64,000 nt of DNA from Alphaproteobacteria bacterium (GCA_028871455.1 JAGWNF010000003.1:62001-126000), one strand, 5' to 3'; counted from the stretch's first letter, positions 46,626-56,133 are shown. Notes: generated by a model not told the origin, from the letters alone. A program made the numbers and translations.

Positions 46626-46712
46626 CTAAGCACGCGCCTTCCTCATTGCCTCCCAAATCCGTCCCGGCGTTGCCGGCATATCAAACTGCGCGACGCCGGC
46701 GCGGCGGATTAC
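46626..46712 (-). pseudogene. 3' relic of a molybdenum hydroxylase large subunit (CoxL/XdhA-like)
   Basis: On the minus strand, about 28 codons ending in TAG read VIRRAGVAQFDMPATPGRIWEAMRKARA in parts; the segment QFDMPATPGRIWEAM closely resembles the extreme C-terminus of CO/xanthine dehydrogenase large subunits (DMPATPERVW pattern). Upstream on that strand the next 370 bp belong to an unrelated membrane-protein gene, so the rest is missing. This may be the tail of the catalytic subunit absent from the Cox cluster 4 kb away. Short length makes chance resemblance possible. Confidence 0.45.
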
Positions 46713-47086
46713 TTCGCCAGCACGTCTTTCAACGCCTCGCGCAGCGGCGGCACAGCGCCGACGGCAAAGCCGGCGAGCAGAGCGACGGGCACGGCGACGG
46801 CGGCATGGCGGCTGACGAGATCGGTCAGTTCGCGATCGAGCCGCGTCCGCATGGGTTCGTTGGTGGTCCGTCGCGAGCGCATGGCGAGCACGACGACGAG
46901 CACGATCAGACCAGCGGCGAGCAAGACGCCGGCCGCCGTCGCCAGCGCCGCCAGGGGCGGCGTCAGCCAGGTCAGCAGCGCGAAATAGAGCGCGACGCAC
47001 AGCCAGACGCCGGCGGCGATCGCCGCCGCGGCGATGATCAACAGACCCGACGCGGCGAGCGCCAAGCGGGTGACGAGGCGGTCCAT
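46709..47086 (-). CDS. Phage-holin-like (DUF/Phage_holin_3_6 type) membrane protein
   Basis: The 125-residue protein has two adjacent N-terminal membrane segments (residues 8-30 and 33-66) and a third near 95-112, with a basic loop (MRSRRTTNEPMRTRLDREL) between. This layout fits the holin-like superfamily often encoded beside DUF883 proteins such as YqjD. The partner gene lies 9 bp upstream. Role: probably membrane stress or envelope; not a true phage lysis gene. Confidence 0.7.
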   Translation of the reverse strand: MDRLVTRLALAASGLLIIAAAAIAAGVWLCVALYFALLTWLTPPLAALATAAGVLLAAGLIVLVVVLAMRSRRTTNEPMRTRLDRELTDLVSRHAAVAVPVALLAGFAVGAVPPLREALKDVLAK

Positions 47087-47095
47087 GGTCGGGCG

Positions 47096-47389
47096 CTAGG
47101 CGCGGCGATTGAACATGAGGCCGAGCAGCATGCCGATCGAGAACGCCGAGACCAGTGCGGTGACCGGCTTCTCCTCGACCTGCTTCGACAGGCCGTCGGC
47201 CAAGCTCTTCGCCTCGCTCCAGGCCTTGTCGGCGGTTTCGCTGACGCGGTCGACGGCCTCGGCCTTGCCGGCGCGGACCACGCCGCGCACGCTTTCGGTC
47301 AGACTCGCGATATTGGCCTGGAGCTGGCGAATCTCGGCGCGCAGGCTGTCGATCTCGGATTGCATGCGGGGTTGCGTGGTGTCGGGCAT
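47096..47389 (-). CDS. DUF883 (YqjD/ElaB-like) protein
   Basis: The 97-residue protein has a long coiled coil (residues about 10-75) and one C-terminal membrane helix VTALVSAFSIGMLLGLMFNRR, the layout of DUF883 proteins that tether ribosomes to the membrane in stationary phase. I chose the ATG at 47389; an upstream ATG adds six residues. It forms a pair with the holin-like gene. Confidence 0.82.
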   Translation of the reverse strand: MPDTTQPRMQSEIDSLRAEIRQLQANIASLTESVRGVVRAGKAEAVDRVSETADKAWSEAKSLADGLSKQVEEKPVTALVSAFSIGMLLGLMFNRRA

Positions 47390-47501
47390 GAGGACCTCAC
47401 AGTTCACGGCTTAAAGATTGATCTTACGGGAATTTAGCGGTACGCGGCCAGACTGGCCTTGACCTGGATCAAGCTGCGGCGCGGCGCGCGAATCGGGCGA
47501 A

Positions 47502-48689
47502 TCAGGGCAGTGGCACCGACGGTGCCGGCTCGAGTCGGGCCGGTCCGGCCGGCGGCCGCAGCCGATAAGCCTGCGCCAGCAGCCACGCCTGAACCAGCAC
47601 CGCCGGCAGCGCCAACAGAATGGTCGACTGCGGCGTAGCGCCGAAGGCGCAAAAGGTCGCCGCGAGCACGCTGACGCCGGCACCGCCGCAATCCCAGCCG
47701 CCTTCGGCGGCGAATTGGAAGCGGAAGGCGCAGGGCGCCGCCTTTGCCGCGTTGTAGAACGCCGTCATCAGCACCGGCACGTACATGCCGCCGAGCATCG
47801 TCGTGATCAGCGCGACCGCGATCACCGACGTCGGCGACAACGTGCAGAACGCGCGCAGCAGCACGCCGGTGCAGAGCATCGCGGCATTGAAGGCGATCAC
47901 GCGCCGCGCGTGGCCCAGATCGATGAAGCGGCCGAGCACAACGCTGCCGAGCGCACCGGCGAGCGCCGCCAGCGCCAGCGTGCCGCCGAACTGATCGAAG
48001 CGCGATCCAAGGGCGCGGAAGAGGGTGATGTCCCAGGCCAGCATCGCGCCCGCCAGCATCCAGCCGTCGGCGGCGAAGAGACGAACGCCGGTCCACGCCG
48101 CGGCATAGGCGCCGCGTGGCGATTGCTGCGCCAGCGGCGGCTCGCGCACGGCGAAGAGCGGCGCCGCGGCCAGCGCGCCGATCGCGGCGGCGGCGCCGAA
48201 GGCGATCCACGGTCCGAAATGGGTCAGCATGACGCCGCCGATCGCCGGGCCGAGTACGGCGGCAACGCCCATCAGCACTTGGCGCACGCCGACCTGGCTG
48301 CCGCGATATTCGCGGTCGCCCAGCGCGGCGAAGAAGGTATGGTAGCACGGCCAATAGAACACGCCGGCGAGCGCACCGATCGTGCAGAAGAGTGCGAGCG
48401 TGAAATCGGCGCCATCCACCAGACCGACGGCGGGATACTGCAGCGCCGAGAGCAGCGTGCCGATCACCAGGGTACGGCGCAGCCCGAGACGCGGCGCCAG
48501 AACGAGGACGAGCGGCCTGGTGACGAAGCGCAGCGCCAGCACGCCCGCGCTGGCAAGAAACAGGATCGACGGCGCGAGGCCGGCGCGCAGCAGATAGACG
48601 CCGAAGAAGGCGCCGGACATGCACCACGCCAATTGCTGGAGCGCAGTGTGGACGGCGAGACGGTTGACGGCGCGATTGGCGAAGAACAT
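47502..48689 (-). CDS. MFS transporter
   Basis: The 395-residue protein has about 12 hydrophobic segments in two groups, an RxxR-type loop between helices 2 and 3 (LAPRLGLRRTLVIG) and a central hydrophilic loop near residue 195. It fits the major facilitator superfamily, without a substrate clue. The ATG before FFANRAVN was chosen over one ten codons earlier. It is divergent from the glycosyltransferase gene. Confidence 0.82.
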   Translation of the reverse strand: MFFANRAVNRLAVHTALQQLAWCMSGAFFGVYLLRAGLAPSILFLASAGVLALRFVTRPLVLVLAPRLGLRRTLVIGTLLSALQYPAVGLVDGADFTLALFCTIGALAGVFYWPCYHTFFAALGDREYRGSQVGVRQVLMGVAAVLGPAIGGVMLTHFGPWIAFGAAAAIGALAAAPLFAVREPPLAQQSPRGAYAAAWTGVRLFAADGWMLAGAMLAWDITLFRALGSRFDQFGGTLALAALAGALGSVVLGRFIDLGHARRVIAFNAAMLCTGVLLRAFCTLSPTSVIAVALITTMLGGMYVPVLMTAFYNAAKAAPCAFRFQFAAEGGWDCGGAGVSVLAATFCAFGATPQSTILLALPAVLVQAWLLAQAYRLRPPAGPARLEPAPSVPLP

Positions 48690-48805
48690 CGATCGGCCGA
48701 GCGTATAACACAGCTGCAACGCAATGGCGCGTCGCCTGTCGCGCCGTCATCGTCCTGCATCAAAAGCGACATCATTCGGCAACGCGGCTGCGCCACAGTC
48801 GCGCC

Positions 48806-50065
48806 GTGCTTGATTTACAGCGGACCGGCGCGGCGACCGATCAGGAAGATCTTTCCCGCGCCGCGTCGTTGACGCCCGCCGTCACTGATCGCGACAGCAA
48901 GCGCATCCTGGTGCTCTACACCGACAGCGGCTACGGCCACGTCGCCACCGCGCGTGTGCTGCGCGAATATCTCGGCGCCGAACGACCGTGGCGAATCGAC
49001 ATCGTCGACGTCTATCGCGAGATCCTGACGGGACTCGATCCGTTCCGCGCGCTCACCGGCATGTCCGGACCGGACATCTACAACGAGTACGCGCTGCGCC
49101 GCGGCCACACCCGGGTGCTCTGGCCGGTGATCGCGGCGGGCTCGTCGGTGGCGCTTCGACTCGGCTCACCCTTCGTCGTGCGCCAGCTCGCGGCCTATCT
49201 GCGCGCGCGCTCCTATGACATGGTGATTTCGGTAATGCCGCTGATCAACGCGGCAGTCGCGGCGAGCCTGCGACAGTTCGGTGGCGACACGCCCTTCGTC
49301 ACCATCGTCACCGATTTCTGCGAGCCGATGCACGCCGCCTGGATCCAGAGCGAGGACCAGGTCGTAGTCTGCGGAACCCCCAAATGCCGCGAACAGGCGC
49401 GGCGCTTTGGTCTGCCCGAGACCCGGATCGTCGCCGCCAAAGGCCTCATGCTGTCGCCCAAGTTCCATGCGCAGGCGCGGGCGACGACGACGGCGAGCGT
49501 CGCTGCGGCGCGCGTCGGTCTCGGCCTGGCGCCCGACCGGCTCACCGGCCTGATGATGTTCGGCGGCCGCGGTGCCGATCGCATGCTCGATTTCGCGCAG
49601 GCCATCGAGGCAAGCGACCTGCCGGTACAGCTCATCTATGTCTGCGGCACCAATCGAGAGGTCGCGGACGATATCGCGGCGCTGCCGGCGCGGCGGCAGC
49701 GGCACGTCATCGGCTTCTCCGACGCGATCGAGCGCTACATGGCAGCGAGCGATTTCTTTGTCGGCAAGCCGGGCCCAGGCGCGATCTCCGAGGCGATGGT
49801 GATGGGCCTGCCGATGATTCTCGAGGTCGGCGCGCGGCTGCTGGCGCAGGAACGCTACAACGCCAACTGGGCGCGGGCGATCGGTGCGGCGCTGTCGTTC
49901 CGCAACGCCGACGGTCTGCGCGCGGCGATCGCGCAGCTGAGCGAGACGGGACGGCTTGCGGCCATGCGGCGCGCCATCGCCGCGCATCCCAACACGGCGA
50001 TCTTCGATCTGCCGACGCAGCTCGATGGAATCTTCGGCGCCCACCGCGTCGCCGCGAGCGCCTGA
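48806..50065 (+). CDS. MGDG-synthase-like glycosyltransferase
   Basis: The 419-residue protein belongs to the GT28 group: RILVLYTDSGYGHVATARVLREYL matches the N-terminal MGDG synthase domain, with FVTIVTDFCEPMHAAWIQ, and the C-terminal half has GLMMFGGRGADRMLDFAQ, VIGFSDAIERYMAASDFFVGKPGPGAISEAMVMGLPMI for UDP-sugar binding. It likely makes glycosyl-diacylglycerol lipids. The start is GTG. Confidence 0.85.
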   Translation: MLDLQRTGAATDQEDLSRAASLTPAVTDRDSKRILVLYTDSGYGHVATARVLREYLGAERPWRIDIVDVYREILTGLDPFRALTGMSGPDIYNEYALRRGHTRVLWPVIAAGSSVALRLGSPFVVRQLAAYLRARSYDMVISVMPLINAAVAASLRQFGGDTPFVTIVTDFCEPMHAAWIQSEDQVVVCGTPKCREQARRFGLPETRIVAAKGLMLSPKFHAQARATTTASVAAARVGLGLAPDRLTGLMMFGGRGADRMLDFAQAIEASDLPVQLIYVCGTNREVADDIAALPARRQRHVIGFSDAIERYMAASDFFVGKPGPGAISEAMVMGLPMILEVGARLLAQERYNANWARAIGAALSFRNADGLRAAIAQLSETGRLAAMRRAIAAHPNTAIFDLPTQLDGIFGAHRVAASA

Positions 50066-50210
50066 AGCGGCGCGCCAGAAATCGGGCCGACGACTCCGGC
50101 CGCGCACCAGAATTGGTATCGCTTTCACGGAATCGTCACGCCGGCGCAACAATCCCGCAGCCTTCCGCGCGTAGAGAGGGTGGGTTGCGAACTTTTTTCA
50201 TCGAGGCGTC

Positions 50211-50459
50211 ATGCTCGACATCGTGCCAATCGCCCCCGCCGAGGCGCGGGAGGACATCGATCCGGTGCTGCTGACCATGCTCGCGGTCAACCGCCTGGGG
50301 CCCGCCACCATCCGTACCGCGACCAGCGGCAAGGCCCAAACCATCGCCGTCGACGACGAGCGCATCGCCCGCATCTTCCGTGCCGCGCTCGGCGAGATGC
50401 AGAAGATCCGCACGACCGACCGCCTGGTCGACGTCGTCGTGGTGGTGGAGCCCGCCTGA
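50211..50459 (+). CDS. Hypothetical protein
   Basis: An 82-residue soluble protein without recognised domain: VLLTMLAVNRLGPATIRTATSG then a helix ARIFRAALGEMQKIRTTDRLVDVVVVVE. Composition and codon bias match a real GC-rich gene. It is convergent with pncC (4-bp gap) and has no clear partner. Confidence 0.62.
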   Translation: MLDIVPIAPAEAREDIDPVLLTMLAVNRLGPATIRTATSGKAQTIAVDDERIARIFRAALGEMQKIRTTDRLVDVVVVVEPA

Positions 50460-50463
50460 GCCG

Positions 50464-50958
50464 CTAGGCCGCGGCCTCGGCGAGCAGCTCGAGCGCCCGC
50501 CGCGTCGCCGCCGTGCGCACGGCGGCGCGGTCGCCGGCGAAGACGTGACGCTCGACGCGCGGCTCGCCGCCGCGCCGCATCACGCCGAACCACACCAGCC
50601 CAACGGGCTTGGTCGCGCTGCCGCCGCCCGGACCGGCGATGCCGGTCACCGCCGCCGCCACATCCACCTTCGACTTCGCCAGCACGCCCTCGACCATCGC
50701 CGCCGCAGTCTCGGCGCTGACCGCACCGTGCTGCACGAGGATCTGCACGTTCACGCCGAGCAGCTCGACCTTGGCGCGATCGGAGTAGGTGACGAAGCCG
50801 CGGTCGACGACCTCGGACGAGCCGGGGATGTCGGTCAGCGCGGCCGTCACTAGTCCGCCGGTGCAGGATTCGGCGACGCCGATCAGCCACCGCCGCGCGC
50901 GGCAGCGGTCGAGCACGGTTTGGGCGAGGACATGAAGCTCAGGCGACGCCAAGCACAT
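50464..50958 (-). CDS. pncC: Nicotinamide-nucleotide amidase (CinA C-terminal type)
   Basis: The 164-residue protein is the stand-alone CinA C-terminal domain: AESCTGGLVTAALTDIPGSSEVVDRGFVTYS and VTGIAGPGGGSATKPVGLVWFG. It deamidates NMN to nicotinate mononucleotide to recycle pyridine nucleotides. The active-site Ser of ESCTGG is present. It overlaps pgpA by 20 bp. Confidence 0.92.
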   Translation of the reverse strand: MCLASPELHVLAQTVLDRCRARRWLIGVAESCTGGLVTAALTDIPGSSEVVDRGFVTYSDRAKVELLGVNVQILVQHGAVSAETAAAMVEGVLAKSKVDVAAAVTGIAGPGGGSATKPVGLVWFGVMRRGGEPRVERHVFAGDRAAVRTAATRRALELLAEAAA

Positions 50959-51421
50959 AACTCCCGAGGCGATAGACGATCATGGCGTAGAACGCGGCGG
51001 CGACGTCGTCGAGCATGATGCCATAGCCGCCGGGCAGCTTGCGCTCGAGCCAGCCGATGGGAAACGGCTTCGTGACGTCGAACAAGCGGAAGAGCAGGAA
51101 ACCGATCAGATAGGGCAAGGGCGCCAGCGGCACGACGGTGAGCGTCAGGCACTGGCCGGCGACTTCGTCGATCACCGCCTCGGATGGATCGACCACACCG
51201 GCGGCGCGCGCGTAGACCGCAGTCGCCTTGATGCCGACCAGCAGGACGACGGCGGTGACTATCTGGAGCGCGAGCGTGCCGCCGAAGCGCACGCTGAGCC
51301 AGGCCAGCGGCAGCGCCGCCAGCGAGCCGACGGTGCCGGGCGCGACCGGCGCCAGGCCGCAGCCGAACCAAGTCGAGAGCCAAACCACCGGATGCGAAAA
51401 CGGCAGCGCCGGCCGCGCCAT
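50939..51421 (-). CDS. pgpA: Phosphatidylglycerophosphatase A
   Basis: PgpA removes the phosphate of phosphatidylglycerophosphate to make phosphatidylglycerol in the inner membrane. The 160-residue protein has GCGLAPVAPGTVGSLAALPLAW, the DPSEAVIDEVAGQ acidic motif, and KPFPIGWLERKLPGGYGIMLDDVAAAFYA. About three membrane segments. It follows ispDF by 2 bp and overlaps pncC, so all three are one operon. Confidence 0.94.
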   Translation of the reverse strand: MARPALPFSHPVVWLSTWFGCGLAPVAPGTVGSLAALPLAWLSVRFGGTLALQIVTAVVLLVGIKATAVYARAAGVVDPSEAVIDEVAGQCLTLTVVPLAPLPYLIGFLLFRLFDVTKPFPIGWLERKLPGGYGIMLDDVAAAFYAMIVYRLGSYVLGVA

Positions 51422-51423
51422 CG

Positions 51424-52578
51424 TCAGAGCGGCAGGCGCAACGTCGCCACCGCCTGCGCCGCCATGCCCTCGCCGCGGCCGGTGAAGCCGAGCGTCTCGG
51501 TGGTTGTTGCCTTGACACTGACGCGCTGTGGATCGACGCCGAGGATCTCGGCGATGCGCGCGACCATCGCGGCGCGGTGCGGACCGATCTTCGGCCGCTC
51601 GCAGATCAGCGTCACGTCGACATGCGCGACGCTGCCGCCGGCCTGCGCGACAAGGTCGGCGGCGTGGCGGAGGAAGCGGTGTGACGGCGCGCCGCGCCAT
51701 TGCGGATCGCTCGGCGGAAAATGCACGCCGATGTCGCCGGCGCCGAGAGCGCCGAGGATGGCGTCGGTCAGCGCGTGCAGGCCGCAATCGGCGTCGCTGT
51801 GGCCGACGAGACCATGATCGTGCGGCACCTTCACGCCGCACAGCCAGACGTGATCGCCGGGTCCGAAAGCATGCACGTCGAATCCTTGGCCGGTGCGCAC
51901 GTCGCCCAGCCACGCGGCTGCCCAGCGCTCGGCGCGCGCCAGATCCTCGGCGGTCGTCACCTTGACGTTGTCCTCGCTGCCGGCGACCAGACGCACGGCG
52001 AGACCCGCGCGTTCGGCAACCGCCGCGTCGTCGGGCAGGTCGAGACCCGTGGCGGCGCGATGCGCGGCAAGGATGTCGCGATAGCGAAAGCCCTGTGGTG
52101 TCTGCGCCCGCCAGAGATTCGCGCGGTCGACGGTTTCGAGCACGCGGCCGTCGTCGGCGCGCTTCACGGTATCGGCGACTTTGAGCGCCGGCACCGCGGC
52201 CGGCGCCTCGGCAAGCGCGGCGAGCACGCGGTCGATCGTGCCATGATCGAGAAACGGCCGCGCGCCATCGTGAATCAGCACCTGCTCGGGCGCGAACTCA
52301 GCGAGACTTTCAAGACCGAGCCGCACCGAATCCTGGCGCGCTGCGCCGCCGCCGACCGGCGGCAGCAGATCGAGACCCGCGCTGGCACGCGCCAGGACGG
52401 CCGCATCGTCGGGGTTGTAGACGACGCGCACGCCGCCGATCCCGGGATGCGCCGCCAGCGTCTCGAGCGCGTGGCGCAGCAGCGGCTTGCCCGCCAGGGG
52501 AAGATATTGCTTGGGGAGCGTGGCGCCGAGCCGCGTGCCGCGACCGGCCGCGACCACCAGCGCGATGCAGGACGGCAT
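51424..52578 (-). CDS. ispDF: Bifunctional IspD/IspF
   Basis: The 384-residue fusion does two steps of the MEP isoprenoid pathway. Residues 1-225 are IspD ([50 protein letters not shown]). Residues 226-384 are IspF ([66 protein letters not shown]). The fusion is typical for alphaproteobacteria. It opens the ispDF-pgpA-pncC operon. Confidence 0.96.
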   Translation of the reverse strand: MPSCIALVVAAGRGTRLGATLPKQYLPLAGKPLLRHALETLAAHPGIGGVRVVYNPDDAAVLARASAGLDLLPPVGGGAARQDSVRLGLESLAEFAPEQVLIHDGARPFLDHGTIDRVLAALAEAPAAVPALKVADTVKRADDGRVLETVDRANLWRAQTPQGFRYRDILAAHRAATGLDLPDDAAVAERAGLAVRLVAGSEDNVKVTTAEDLARAERWAAAWLGDVRTGQGFDVHAFGPGDHVWLCGVKVPHDHGLVGHSDADCGLHALTDAILGALGAGDIGVHFPPSDPQWRGAPSHRFLRHAADLVAQAGGSVAHVDVTLICERPKIGPHRAAMVARIAEILGVDPQRVSVKATTTETLGFTGRGEGMAAQAVATLRLPL

Positions 52579-52668
52579 GGCGGCGCGACCCTAGACCACG
52601 AGCGGCCGCTTGCCAAGACAGGCCATTTTCCGCGGTTTCCGGCCACCGGCGAATCATTCTGAGAATCA

Positions 52669-52682
52669 CTGATCCATATCAA
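52669..52682 (+). promoter_or_regulatory. FNR/FixK-like box
   Basis: CTGATCCATATCAA differs from TTGAT-N4-ATCAA by one base and is a near-palindrome. It lies 65 bp upstream of the 52747 gene, where an FNR-type activator usually binds at -41. Confidence 0.55.
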
Positions 52683-52746
52683 GGCGCCAACCTGTCATGG
52701 CCGTAATGTGCCGATCGTCACTCCGCGTGAGGGGGAGATCACCACA

Positions 52747-53217
52747 ATGACCGCAAGCGACGTCATTCTCTACTTACACCCCACCTTCGGCGTGCTCGGC
52801 ATCATGGCGGCGCTGTGGGTGTTCGTCGAAGCCTTGAACGCCAGCGAGTCGAACCGGCGGCGGATCCTTATCGGCAGCTACGCGGTTGCCGCCTGCATGC
52901 TGCTCGCCGGCATGTTCGCCGGCTGGTGGTACACCGAGCTCTATGGCCATTTCGAGCAACCGGTCATTCTCAAGGGACCATGGCCCTGGGCGCATAGCTT
53001 CTTCATGGAGACCAAGGAGCACCTGTTCTTCATTCCGTTGATCCTGGCGCTCTATCTGCCGTTCGTCGCGCGTGTCGATCTGTTCAAGAACGCCCGGGCA
53101 CGTCTGATGGTGATGGCGGTTACGGCCCTCATCATCCTGAATGGCCTTGCCATCGAAGGCGCTGGCGCCATCATCAACGGCGGCGTCAAGGTCGCCTTCA
53201 TCCACACCGGCGCCTGA
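52747..53217 (+). CDS. Four-helix membrane protein with conserved-looking histidines
   Basis: The 156-residue protein has about four membrane segments. Histidines sit at or near the membrane faces (LHPTFG at residue 11, LYGHFEQ, WAHSFFMETKEHLFF), a pattern seen in haem- or metal-binding membrane proteins, although no family is recognised. A FNR-like box precedes it, and a second membrane protein gene follows 13 bp later. Possible microaerobic role is inference. Confidence 0.75.
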   Translation: MTASDVILYLHPTFGVLGIMAALWVFVEALNASESNRRRILIGSYAVAACMLLAGMFAGWWYTELYGHFEQPVILKGPWPWAHSFFMETKEHLFFIPLILALYLPFVARVDLFKNARARLMVMAVTALIILNGLAIEGAGAIINGGVKVAFIHTGA

Positions 53218-53230
53218 AAGGAGCCGCACC

Positions 53231-53599
53231 ATGGACGCTCAATCCAAATCGATGTCTGGCGCGGCTGGAAACGTTGCACCGCAAGCGGCCGGTCATGAAG
53301 CCGCGGTCGAGCGTACCGCGGCGGCCTTTGGCCTGGCGGCGGCGGTGACCATCCTGTTTAACACCGTGCTCGCCTGGGTCAAGGACGCCACGCCGGCGCT
53401 CAACAACTTGATGAAGGCGGCGACCGGTCACCACTGGCGCACGCACGGCATCGTCGACGTCGTCGTGTTCTTCGTGCTGGGCTATATCTTCCTGACGCAG
53501 GGCGGTACGACGAAGATCACGAACCGGCTCACCATCGGTCTTGCGGTTTCGGCGGTGGTCGCCGGCGCCGGTCTCGCGGCCTGGTTCTTCCTGGTCTAA
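53231..53599 (+). CDS. Small membrane protein partner
   Basis: The 122-residue protein has three membrane helices (about 30-52, 73-90, 98-121) and a histidine-rich loop ATGHHWRTHGIVD between the first two. N-terminal 25 residues are soluble and low-complexity. It has an AAAGGAG ribosome site and shares an operon with the 52747 gene. No family recognised. A strong terminator follows. Confidence 0.75.
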   Translation: MDAQSKSMSGAAGNVAPQAAGHEAAVERTAAAFGLAAAVTILFNTVLAWVKDATPALNNLMKAATGHHWRTHGIVDVVVFFVLGYIFLTQGGTTKITNRLTIGLAVSAVVAGAGLAAWFFLV

Positions 53600-53636
53600 G
53601 GACGCGCGCCGCGCGTCCGTCGCGTACTTGATTTCG

Positions 53637-53670
53637 GGGCCCGGTATCCGCGCGGCGACCGGGCCCTTTT
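53637..53670 (+). terminator. Rho-independent terminator
   Basis: GGGCCCGGT pairs with ACCGGGCCC over a 12-nt loop, followed by TTTT. It ends the two-gene membrane operon and its last base overlaps the MFS stop. Confidence 0.85.
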
Positions 53671-54875
53671 CATTCGGGTGGGCGTCGCCGATGACCCGCT
53701 TGGCCTGCCGGCAGGATCGCGATCAGCGCGACGCAGCCGGCGGCGGCTGACGCGACGCCATAATAGAAGACCGCCGCGTGGCCGAGATGGTCCCACAATT
53801 CGCCCGCGATCACGCTGGCGAACAGGCCGAGAAAACCGACGACCGTGTTGTACCAGCCGATCGCGCTGGCGCGCAGGCCGGCCGGCGCGAAGTCGGTGGC
53901 GAAGGCCTTGCCGACCGCGCGGAACATGCCTTGGAAAAGGCCGTATCCGGCGAAGGCGAGGCCGATGACGGCGACGTTCCGCGTCAGCGCGAAGCCGAGA
54001 TAGCTCAGGGCGAAAACGATAAACGCGGCGAGCAGCAGGTTGCGGCGTCCCCAGCGATCGGACAGCGAACCCGCCGGATACGAAATCAGCGCCGCCGTCA
54101 GGTTGAACGCAGCGTAAATGCCGATCGTCAGCGGCAGCGACGCGCCGATGTCGCGTGTTTGCAGGATGAGGAAGGAATTACTCGAGTTGCCGAGGCCGAA
54201 AATCGTCGTGATCAAGAGATATTTCCAATAGCTGGATGGAAATGCCTTCAGGCGCGCGATCTTTTTCGGTTCCGTTCCGACCGCCGCGGGTCGCTCGCGC
54301 ACCAGCGCCACCATGGCGAAAGCCAGTAGGCCCGGCACGACTGCGAGATAGAAAATCGTGCGCAGCCCGACTTGCAGCCAGAACAGCAGCGCGAGCGCGA
54401 CCAACGGACCGCAGAACGCGCCGGCATTGTCGCCGAAGCCTTCGAGGCCGAAGGCCCGGCCGCGGTTGGATTCCGCGACCGATTCTGCCACCAGCGCATC
54501 GCGCGGCGCCGAGCGCGTGCCGGTGCCGATGCGATCGAGCAGCCGCGCGCCGAGCACGCCCTGCCAGATCGTAGCGAGGCCGATCAGGGGCTTAGCCAGC
54601 GCGGCGGCGACGAAGCCCGTCATCGCGATTGCCTTGTGCCGCCGCAGGCGATCGGCGAGCGTGCCCGAGATTCCCTGGACGATGCTCTGCGTCGCCTGGG
54701 CCACGCCTTCGATCAGGCCGACGATGGTGCCGTTGGCGTGCAGCGTCTGGGTGAGGAAGATCGGCAGGATCGGATAGAGCATCTCGGTCGAGACGTCGGC
54801 GAAGAAGCTGCCGGCGGCGAGCAGGAACGTGTTGCGCGTGAGGCCGGCGAAAAAATTTGGACGGGACGGCGGCAT
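53670..54875 (-). CDS. MFS transporter
   Basis: The 401-residue protein has about 12 hydrophobic segments and the MFS loop DRLRRHKAIAM plus SLSDRWGRRNLLLA in the second half. The first helices include FFADVSTEMLYPILPIFL, a pattern of small-molecule or drug exporters of the DHA type. The substrate is unknown. It is convergent with the membrane operon and divergent from dusB by 256 bp that contain nothing I can name. Confidence 0.85.
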   Translation of the reverse strand: MPPSRPNFFAGLTRNTFLLAAGSFFADVSTEMLYPILPIFLTQTLHANGTIVGLIEGVAQATQSIVQGISGTLADRLRRHKAIAMTGFVAAALAKPLIGLATIWQGVLGARLLDRIGTGTRSAPRDALVAESVAESNRGRAFGLEGFGDNAGAFCGPLVALALLFWLQVGLRTIFYLAVVPGLLAFAMVALVRERPAAVGTEPKKIARLKAFPSSYWKYLLITTIFGLGNSSNSFLILQTRDIGASLPLTIGIYAAFNLTAALISYPAGSLSDRWGRRNLLLAAFIVFALSYLGFALTRNVAVIGLAFAGYGLFQGMFRAVGKAFATDFAPAGLRASAIGWYNTVVGFLGLFASVIAGELWDHLGHAAVFYYGVASAAAGCVALIAILPAGQAGHRRRPPE

Positions 54876-55131
54876 AAGCAGTGCAGATTTCCGATGGTTG
54901 CGGTCTTGATTACAAACCGCTGGAGGGCGAAACGGGGTAAATCGACGCGCCAGCGTAAACCTTGCGCTGGTTAAAGGGATCGGCAGTCGGGAACAAAGCT
55001 TGAAACCTGTCGGACACCGTGGTTAAGCGCGGCAAAGCTTTGACAGGATGCGACGCGATTTCTGTTGCATTGCACAAGACCACCGGTATCCTATGCTCAA
55101 TTCTTGCGCATATGAGCGGTTTGCATAGAAA

Positions 55132-56133
55132 ATGAGCAGGGCCGTCGAAGCCATTGAGATCGGGCCGGTTCGCGTTGACGAACCAGTCTTCCTCGCGCCG
55201 ATGTCGGGAGTCACCGACCTGCCATTCCGTCGCCTAGTAAAACGATTCGGTGCTGGTCTCGTAGTCTCGGAGATGATTGCCAGCGAGGCAATGATTCGTG
55301 AGACGCGGCGCTCGCTTGTCATGGCGCGCAGCGACGCCGAGGAGCAGCCAATGGCCGTCCAGCTTGCGGGCTGCGAGCCGGAGGTCATGGCCGAGGCGGC
55401 GAAGCTCAATGCGGATCGCGGCGCGCGGATCATCGACATCAATTTCGGCTGCCCGGTGAAGAAAGTCATCAATGGCCACGCCGGTTCGGCGTTGATGCGT
55501 GACGAGGCGCACGCCGCGCGGATTCTCGAGGCGACGGCGAAGGCGGTCGACTTGCCGGTGACGCTCAAGATGCGCACCGGCTGGGACGACCACAACCGCA
55601 ATGCGCCGGCACTCGCGCGCATTGCGGAAGAATGCGGTATCCGCATGATCACCGTGCATGGCCGCACGCGCTGCCAGTTCTACGACGGCAGGGCGGACTG
55701 GAATTTCATCCACGCCGTGAAAGACGCGGTGCGCATTCCGGTGGTTGCCAACGGTGACATCAATACGCTCGAGGATGCGCGCGACGCGCTGGCGCAATCC
55801 GGCGCCGACGGCGTGATGATCGGCCGTGGCGCCTATGGCCGGCCGTGGTTCGTGCGCCAGGTGATTCATTTTCTCAAGACTGGCGAGCGGTTGCCCGATC
55901 CGTCGCTGGCCGAGCAACGCGACGTCGTGCTCGGCCATTTCGACGCCATGTTGAGTCATTACGGCGCCGACACGGGCGTGCGCATGGCACGCAAGCATAT
56001 CGGTTGGTATTCGAAAAGTCTGCCAGGCTCCGCCGAATTCCGCGCCGCGGTGAATCGGCTCGCCGATCCGGCGAAGGTCAGGGCAATGATCGCCGATTTC
56101 TTCGCACCGTTGGTCACGCGGCTGGCGGCCTAG
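55132..56133 (+). CDS. dusB: tRNA-dihydrouridine synthase DusB (NifR3)
   Basis: DusB reduces uridines in the D-loop of tRNAs using FMN and NADPH. The 333 residues show [17 protein letters not shown], the [20 protein letters not shown] active-site loop with the catalytic cysteine region, [14 protein letters not shown] and [16 protein letters not shown]. It opens the nitrogen-regulation operon, directly abutting ntrB, the usual alphaproteobacterial order (nifR3-ntrBC). Confidence 0.95.
   Translation: MSRAVEAIEIGPVRVDEPVFLAPMSGVTDLPFRRLVKRFGAGLVVSEMIASEAMIRETRRSLVMARSDAEEQPMAVQLAGCEPEVMAEAAKLNADRGARIIDINFGCPVKKVINGHAGSALMRDEAHAARILEATAKAVDLPVTLKMRTGWDDHNRNAPALARIAEECGIRMITVHGRTRCQFYDGRADWNFIHAVKDAVRIPVVANGDINTLEDARDALAQSGADGVMIGRGAYGRPWFVRQVIHFLKTGERLPDPSLAEQRDVVLGHFDAMLSHYGADTGVRMARKHIGWYSKSLPGSAEFRAAVNRLADPAKVRAMIADFFAPLVTRLAA

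Noticed and set aside
46709-47389. Prophage remnant (holin-like gene)
   Set aside because: Holin-like membrane proteins next to DUF883 genes are ordinary chromosomal pairs; no other phage genes are near.
53600-53618. Perfect palindrome GGACGCGCG-C-CGCGCGTCC as an operator or terminator
   Set aside because: The loop would be one base, no T-tract follows, and a better terminator lies 19 bp downstream.
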